Shown: positions 59,197 to 64,000 of the stretch, in pieces
How the letters are laid out: each line of letters starts with the position of its first letter
Position numbering within the stretch: the stretch's first letter is position 1
Assembly: GCF_014905175.1 (NCBI RefSeq)
Contig: NC_057788.1
Span: 17,516,154 to 17,580,153 of the forward strand
Direction of reading: 5' to 3'
Source of the DNA: Aphidius gifuensis
Lineage: Eukaryota > Arthropoda > Insecta > Hymenoptera > Braconidae
Length of the DNA stretch: 64,000 bases
Translations under genes and position numbers: made by a program
Notes under the pieces: generated by a model
The model's input: the letters and a program-made list of their open reading frames with translations, nothing else
Told to the model about the DNA's origin: nothing
Database searches by the model: none

Positions 59197-60193
59197 TTTT
59201 TTTTTATTAATTTATTGAGTAATGCCGGTCGGAAAATACGTTTTTCGAAATTTAAGATAAAAAAGTGTCGAGAAAATTTTAGATTTAAAAAACTTGTCAG
59301 TGGCAGCATTGTTTATCTATATATCAAGAAGTTTTTCTCAAATTTTCAAATTTTTTTAGCAATAATTAACCAAGTTATTAATTAATTAACAAAGTGTGGG
59401 CTGCCGCTGCCAATATGAGTTTGCTACGGACCTACGATCGTACATTACTGCACTTGACTTATAAACCACAAATCATTGTTGAGAGTGTGAGATCTGCCGA
59501 ATCTTGTTTCAATAATAATAATAATATTATTATTAATATTCCTTTATTACTTCCTCTCATAAATTATATGGGCGAACGCTTGAGAGCTAGGAATGGAACT
59601 TACGCCCAACCGTTTTTCATGTTTGAGAGTTACGTCCAATTTTTCTGTCACTATCCAAGAGAAAAAAGTTTCACTTTCAATTTGAAAAAAAAATTACCAA
59701 CAATATTTATAAGTCGATTTTGGAATCATCAGGCTGATAAATGAATATGTAGGTCAAAAAAGCTTACAAATTTAAAAAATTTGGTTCAAATAAGATGTGT
59801 ATAATTACTAAAAAATAAATTGTCTATTATAATGAAAATGTTATTAACGTTCAGAATAATGAAATTCAGTCAGTACGTAATAATTTATTTGTTAGATAAC
59901 TTTGAATAAGATTTTTTATTAACTCTGTCCTTAATAATAATAAACATGGCAGTGCGAAATTATTTTATAATTATTGTTCTATCTTATTATTTTATTAGAA
60001 CAATTTCATTATTGAAAATAATTATAAAAAATTAAACATATCTTGGACTGGCGAGTCTTTTATTCTTTTTAAACAAACGATAACATTAAATAACATCTCT
60101 GAAATCGTAAAAATAATCCTGAGTGAAGTCAAGTGAATCAGCTTGTAAATTATATTTCTGAGTTATAATTTTTGGGTTTTTTTTCTCCAACAG
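59197..60193. repeat. Right half of the DIRS target repeat, then intron end
   Basis: 59215-59400 (GAGTAATGCCGGTCGG, CTTGTCAGTGGCAGC) continues the repeat interrupted at 55650. A frame of 116 codons from 59394 shows no family features and overlaps repeated DNA; not called. 59745-60193 is AT-rich and ends in the Zasp acceptor. Confidence 0.6.
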
Positions 60194-60319
60194 AGGAAGC
60201 CCAGGTTAATCTTCCAGCAAGTGAACAGCAAGTTCAGGAACCGAAGAAATACACTGGAAGTGCAATTCCATCAAGGTCATTTAAAATACTCCAGGCAATG
60301 ACTACACCAGAATCGTTCG
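60194..60319 (+). CDS. Zasp: Zasp-family protein, exon with third PSRSF motif
   Basis: Acceptor TTTTTTTTCTCCAACAG before 60194 and a consensus donor GTAAGT after 60319. The 126-nt exon starts and ends in phase 1. With the G from a phase-1 upstream exon it reads EEAQVNLPASEQQVQEPKKY, then TGSAIPSRSFKILQAMTTPE and SF. PSRSFKILQ is the third copy of the motif seen at 21811-21992 and 28399-28518. It can follow either of those exons in frame. The gene continues beyond the window, and LIM domains, if present, would lie there. Confidence 0.83.
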
Positions 60320-62245
60320 GTAAGTACGATAATCCAATAAAAAAATCACTTCGACAATCAGTAGTAACTATCATGTCAATTTCAAATTTAGCCATTCATT
60401 TGATTAAAACAAAGTAGATACTTGATTCGTTGATTTTGTTCAAAAAATTCATCAATAATAAATAATATTTTAATGAATATAAATTTGTCAATAACGATTG
60501 ACAAAATATCAAGAAGCTTCTCATTTCAGAAAAGAATTAATTCGCAAGTAATTATATTTTACTTATAGATATAAATAAAAAAATTTTTTTTTTCTCAATA
60601 AGCTTAGATCGTTTAACATCGGTTGTTCATGCTCTCTTGCTTTTGTATTTCATAATTTGTTAAAAAAGTGGGTGGTTACAAGGTTTTAATAAAAAAATAA
60701 AATAAATGATAGAACTATTAAATCCAATTACAAAATTAGTAAAAAAGAATTGAATGGGTAGGTAACCAAAAGTTCCAATTTTTTTGTCCCTTTTGTTAAA
60801 TTATTTACGAAGTGTTGGATATACTTTACATTTTTAATGTACTCAATATATTAATAAAATTTTGGAACTTTATGCGTATTGGAATTATTTCGTTTTGGAA
60901 CTTAATATGTTTTGGAACTATTTTCAATGTTGCTTTGGAACTTGTATCTTTTGGAACTATATTGTTTTGGAACTTAATATTTTGGAACTTTGTTTTTGGA
61001 ACTTTTGTCTTGGAACTTTTTTTTTGGAACTTTTGACCACCAATCAAAATTTAACATCATTCTTCGCTATGATTATTGAGAAATGACATCGAATCACGCT
61101 ATAATAATGTGATAGAAACATTGTTAATTTTTTCCTTAATTTATGTAGATCAATTAAATATGTTTAGTATAATGCAGAGCCTTTGTATTCCATAATTCTT
61201 TTTGCTTTTAACTTGCTATTAATCTGCTATTGAGTAAGCGCCCATTTCATTAACAAGTCGCTATTAAGCTGTTGTTGAGTGTTCCGCTAGGGAATACGTG
61301 GCAGCTATTTTGCAGTTTTTCTTTTATTCTCCTTTGTTGTAGAAGAATATTCTTTTATACATTTTTGAGATGTCGATGATGTATAACAAGATCTGTATCT
61401 TCGAAAAGTAAAATACAATTTTTGAATTTTTTTTGTGTTTTGTCTATTTAACTAAATTATCGTTTGTTTGTTTGTTTGTATCGAGCACTATGATATTTGA
61501 AATAATCAGCTGATCGAGAGGCATAGTGGTGCCTCGCGTCAAGTATGAGAAAAAAAAAAGTGGGGGAAACGAGATTAACTACCGTGCCTATATATTATCG
61601 GCATAGAGCTAACCCTAACCCTCCAATTCCTTGGGAATTTATTTTAAAATATGATTGATCAGAGAAGAATATTTTGTCTTCTGATCATCTTATTAAACCA
61701 ATATCGAACTTATTAATAAACAAAAAAAAAACAGATTTGTTAGATGTATACTTTTTTTTAAACTTCAAAATCAATTTCAGAAATTTCGTTTTTCTTGATA
61801 TTTCCTTAAAAACTCAGGGCACTCTGACAAACATTAGAAACCAAAATTAAATCAAAGCAATATGGCTCCCAAGTCCAGAGCAATTCGACAACATTATAAA
61901 ATAACATTGAGCAAGAATAGTAGAATGCAGTAGAATGGTGTGAAAGAACCTTTATTTATATCAGTACAGTATTCAATATCGCATCGATGGTGCGCGCACC
62001 ATATGTTGTCGGGATATGGGCGTGAACGCTGCTCTTCAGATGTGTTAATCAAGAGGCACGGTAGTGCCTCGCGTCAAGTATAAAAAAAAAGTGGGGAAAC
62101 GAGATAACTACTGGGCCGATATATTATCGGCATAGAGCTAACCCCTCACCCTCCAATTTCCTATGTGAATTTATTGAAAATATGATTGAGATCAAATAAA
62201 AATATTCTGTCTTCTGATCATCCTATAAATCGATATAAACTTTGT
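60320..62245. other. Intron with word-repeat and duplicated segments
   Basis: 60766-61036 is a word-repeat element (next entry). 61500-61720 and 62040-62240 are two copies of a segment: GTGCCTCGCGTCAAGTAT, GTGGGG(G)AAACGAGAT, CCGATATATTATCGGCATAG or CGTGCCTATATATTATCGGC, and CTAACCC. No coding evidence. Confidence 0.6.
60766..61036. repeat. Word-repeat element, TTTTGGAACTT
   Basis: Left AACCAAAAGTTCCAATTT near 60768, right complement GGTCAAAAGTTCCAAAA near 61020-61036, and about ten TTTTGGAACTT words between. Open frames on both strands are products of the repeat. Confidence 0.6.
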
Positions 62246-64000
62246 AATAAAAAATGATGAAACAGTTGCTGAAGCAACTGTGCCTGCCCTGCGGGGGGAA
62301 TTTTAATTGCTTTATTGAAATTCGTGATTACAAATTTTTTTTATTCTCTATTGTTACAATGATTACTGTTACAACTAAAAATTATCCATCATTTTGTTTG
62401 TTCCTTCCATATTTTCGTTAGTAAATTTAGTATCTTTACTTGGTTCATTAAATTTTTTTATTCAAATTTTATTTTACTTCATAATCACTGTCGTCTGCTA
62501 ATGTTATTGTTCTTTTTTTTAATAACCGTCCTGTCATTGCATATATAAATTCTACTTCATTTATTGCTATTATGACTGCGGTGATATCTATATAATAACA
62601 TTATCAGCATTGAAATTTTTTTTTTTTTTTTTGCTAAAATAATTTTACCTACACATGAATTATTTGGTAGATGATTTCTTGTATTTTTTCAATTCGAAAT
62701 TAATCTTTTTTATATTTTCATTTTTCGCATCGTCTTCGAATTTTATATTAGCCTTTGTTTATTATCTTTTGTTTATTAACTTTTCTCACTAATCCTTCAG
62801 TGATCATATATATTTTGTTCAACTTGAATATTTAATAATTTATCATATGCTCATAATTTTCCTTTTCGTTTTATACATTTTATTGATAACGGTACCTCAA
62901 TCAATCCATGATCTTCATTTGCAGCTGCTCCAAAAAAAAAGTACATCTTATTTTGTCATTCTCATCACATATATCCATCGTAATTTTTTTACCAGTTCCT
63001 CGTTCGTTTTCCCATTCCTTTATTTCACTTTTATTTATAATTCGTGCTCAAATTGTATCACTGTAGTAATTTTTAATTTAATTTTTTACGTAAATTATAT
63101 TCATTTCTAATTTTTGACTTACCATATTGTGTTTAATTTTAAATCTGTTAATTTTTTAATTTCCTTTTTTATCAATGTATTTTTTGTTATGTTTTTATCA
63201 CTCAGTTTTATTTTTTTTTTTCATTTTTGGATTGTTCCCATCTTGTTTTCTATTACCTATTTCGATTTTATTGGCTTATGATTTCGAAAATTTCGTTGTT
63301 TCTGTTCTTAAATTGGTTAAAAATGATAGATGTTTTTTTTTTTTCTATTGATGATGTGATGTTGTTGCATTCATTTTGTTTTTATTTTTATGTCATTAAT
63401 TTTTGGTTATTATATGTTGTTTTTAATTTGACTGAAATGGATTCTGATTATTCTCCACATTATCATATCTTAGGTCACATATATTGTATTATTTTCTTCT
63501 GTTTTTTTTTAAACTTGTCATTTCATTTTTATTTTTTTTTTGTGATCTATTCGATAATTTCTCTTAGATTCCCATTCGCATATTAAGAGGGGGTAACATA
63601 ATTGAAATCATATTTTTTTTTCATATATTTAGTGGTTTTTTTCTTTCATATTTTTCCATATTTATCTTATTTTTCGTTATATTCAGTGATTTTTTCATAA
63701 TATTTTGCTATATTTTTCTATATTTTCTTTTATGTTTACTGATGTTTCCCCGATATTTTCCCATTTCATCGTGTTTAGATTAATTAAGAGACTTTCGAGG
63801 GATCTACTATGGTTGGAGGGGAGGGGGGAGAACTTAATTGATATTTATCGTAATTTTTCTTATATTTACTGATTTTTCTTTGATATTGACATATTTTTTT
63901 CTACATTTTCCTTTATACTCAGTAATTTTTCTTTCATATTTACTGATAATTTCCATATTTATCGTATTTTTCTTTATATTCAGTGAGTTTTCCTTGATAT
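62246..64000 (-). mobile_element. RPA70-bearing element, copy 3, cut by the window end
   Basis: Reverse complement of 39867-41951. It starts (its 3' end) with GATGAAACAGTTGCTGAAGC, the terminal hairpin, passes the RPA70-like part (about 62475-63065), an AT-rich stretch, and the minisatellite (63600 onward) with the CTACTATGGTTGGAGGGG segment at 63805. Long open frames at 62847-63110 and 63227-63586 on the + strand are antisense artefacts of this element. Confidence 0.7.
62475..63065 (-). pseudogene. RPA70-like OB folds, copy 3, broken
   Basis: Minus strand: RIINKSEIKEWENERGTGKK, ICDENDKIRCT, then GAAANEDHGLIEV; further on, near 62515-62600, the DBD-B start with GRLLKK. It repeats the reading of the other two copies with its own stops and frame changes. 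Confidence 0.6.

Noticed and set aside
59394..59744. Open frame of 116 codons
   Set aside because: It begins in the dispersed repeat that hosts the DIRS element and crosses low-complexity AAT runs; no family features.
60812..61086. Overlapping open frames on both strands (FWN, KFQ repeats)
   Set aside because: Translation of the TTTTGGAACTT word repeat.
61605..61622. CTAACCCTAACCCTCC, telomere-like
   Set aside because: Only two units, inside a duplicated segment whose other copy reads CTAACCCCTCACCC; the window is intronic.
62847..63586. Plus-strand open frames with many hydrophobic residues
   Set aside because: Antisense of the RPA70-bearing element; poly-T translates as Phe and gives a false membrane look.

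Overview
This is a very AT-rich, intron-dominated piece of an animal nuclear genome. Spliced exons with GT-AG borders, a tRNA-derived SINE, a DIRS-type retroelement, a MULE and many inverted-repeat elements rule out a prokaryote. The host gene looks like an insect Zasp-family (PDZ/LIM, Z-disc alternatively spliced) gene. The composition and repeat style would fit a hymenopteran such as a parasitoid wasp; the order is inference, not proof.

The host gene runs on the + strand through most of the window. Five coding exons chain perfectly in phase: 8670-9320 (phase 0 to 0), 21443-21720, 21811-21992, 28399-28518 and 60194-60319. A sixth, 28594-28664, is a plausible alternative terminal exon. Three exons each carry one copy of a PSR[SA]F[RK]xLQ motif typical of Zasp/PDLIM proteins. 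The PDZ end and any LIM end lie outside the window. Introns of 12, 6.4 and 31.7 kb hold almost all the remaining sequence and are built of mobile DNA.

Layout: 0.2-2.3 kb, a broken minus-strand Myb/SANT-like multi-exon gene with a SINE inserted in one exon; 3.9-6.8 kb, a TIR element with a tRNA-like core, a dead LINE reverse transcriptase and word-repeat DNA; 8.7-21.9 kb, first Zasp exons with foldbacks, palindromic satellite and a 200-bp tandem repeat interrupted by a TIR element; 22.3-27.5 kb, nested inverted repeats; 28-36 kb, exons plus several TIR elements; 36-38 kb, a dead MULE with a FLYWCH finger; 38.7-44.1 kb, a giant TIR element holding palindromic satellite and a nested element that carries an RPA70-like gene fragment; 45-54 kb, more TIR elements with tRNA-like cores and a second RPA70-bearing copy; 55.6-59.2 kb, a DIRS element lacking reverse transcriptase; 60.2 kb, the last Zasp exon; 62.2-64 kb, a third RPA70-bearing copy, inverted.

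The most striking observation is a group of about a dozen non-autonomous elements in this one window. They share short termini of the form CCC..GG.GAAA (or variants), 2-bp target duplications, and an interior built from an element-specific short word repeated in both orientations. Five of the larger ones also contain a tRNA-like A-box/B-box module. The second is a mobile element family (three copies here) that carries OB-fold domains A and B of the single-strand DNA-binding protein RPA70. All coordinates of repeats are read by eye and may be off by tens of bases; TIR ends with target duplications were counted base by base.
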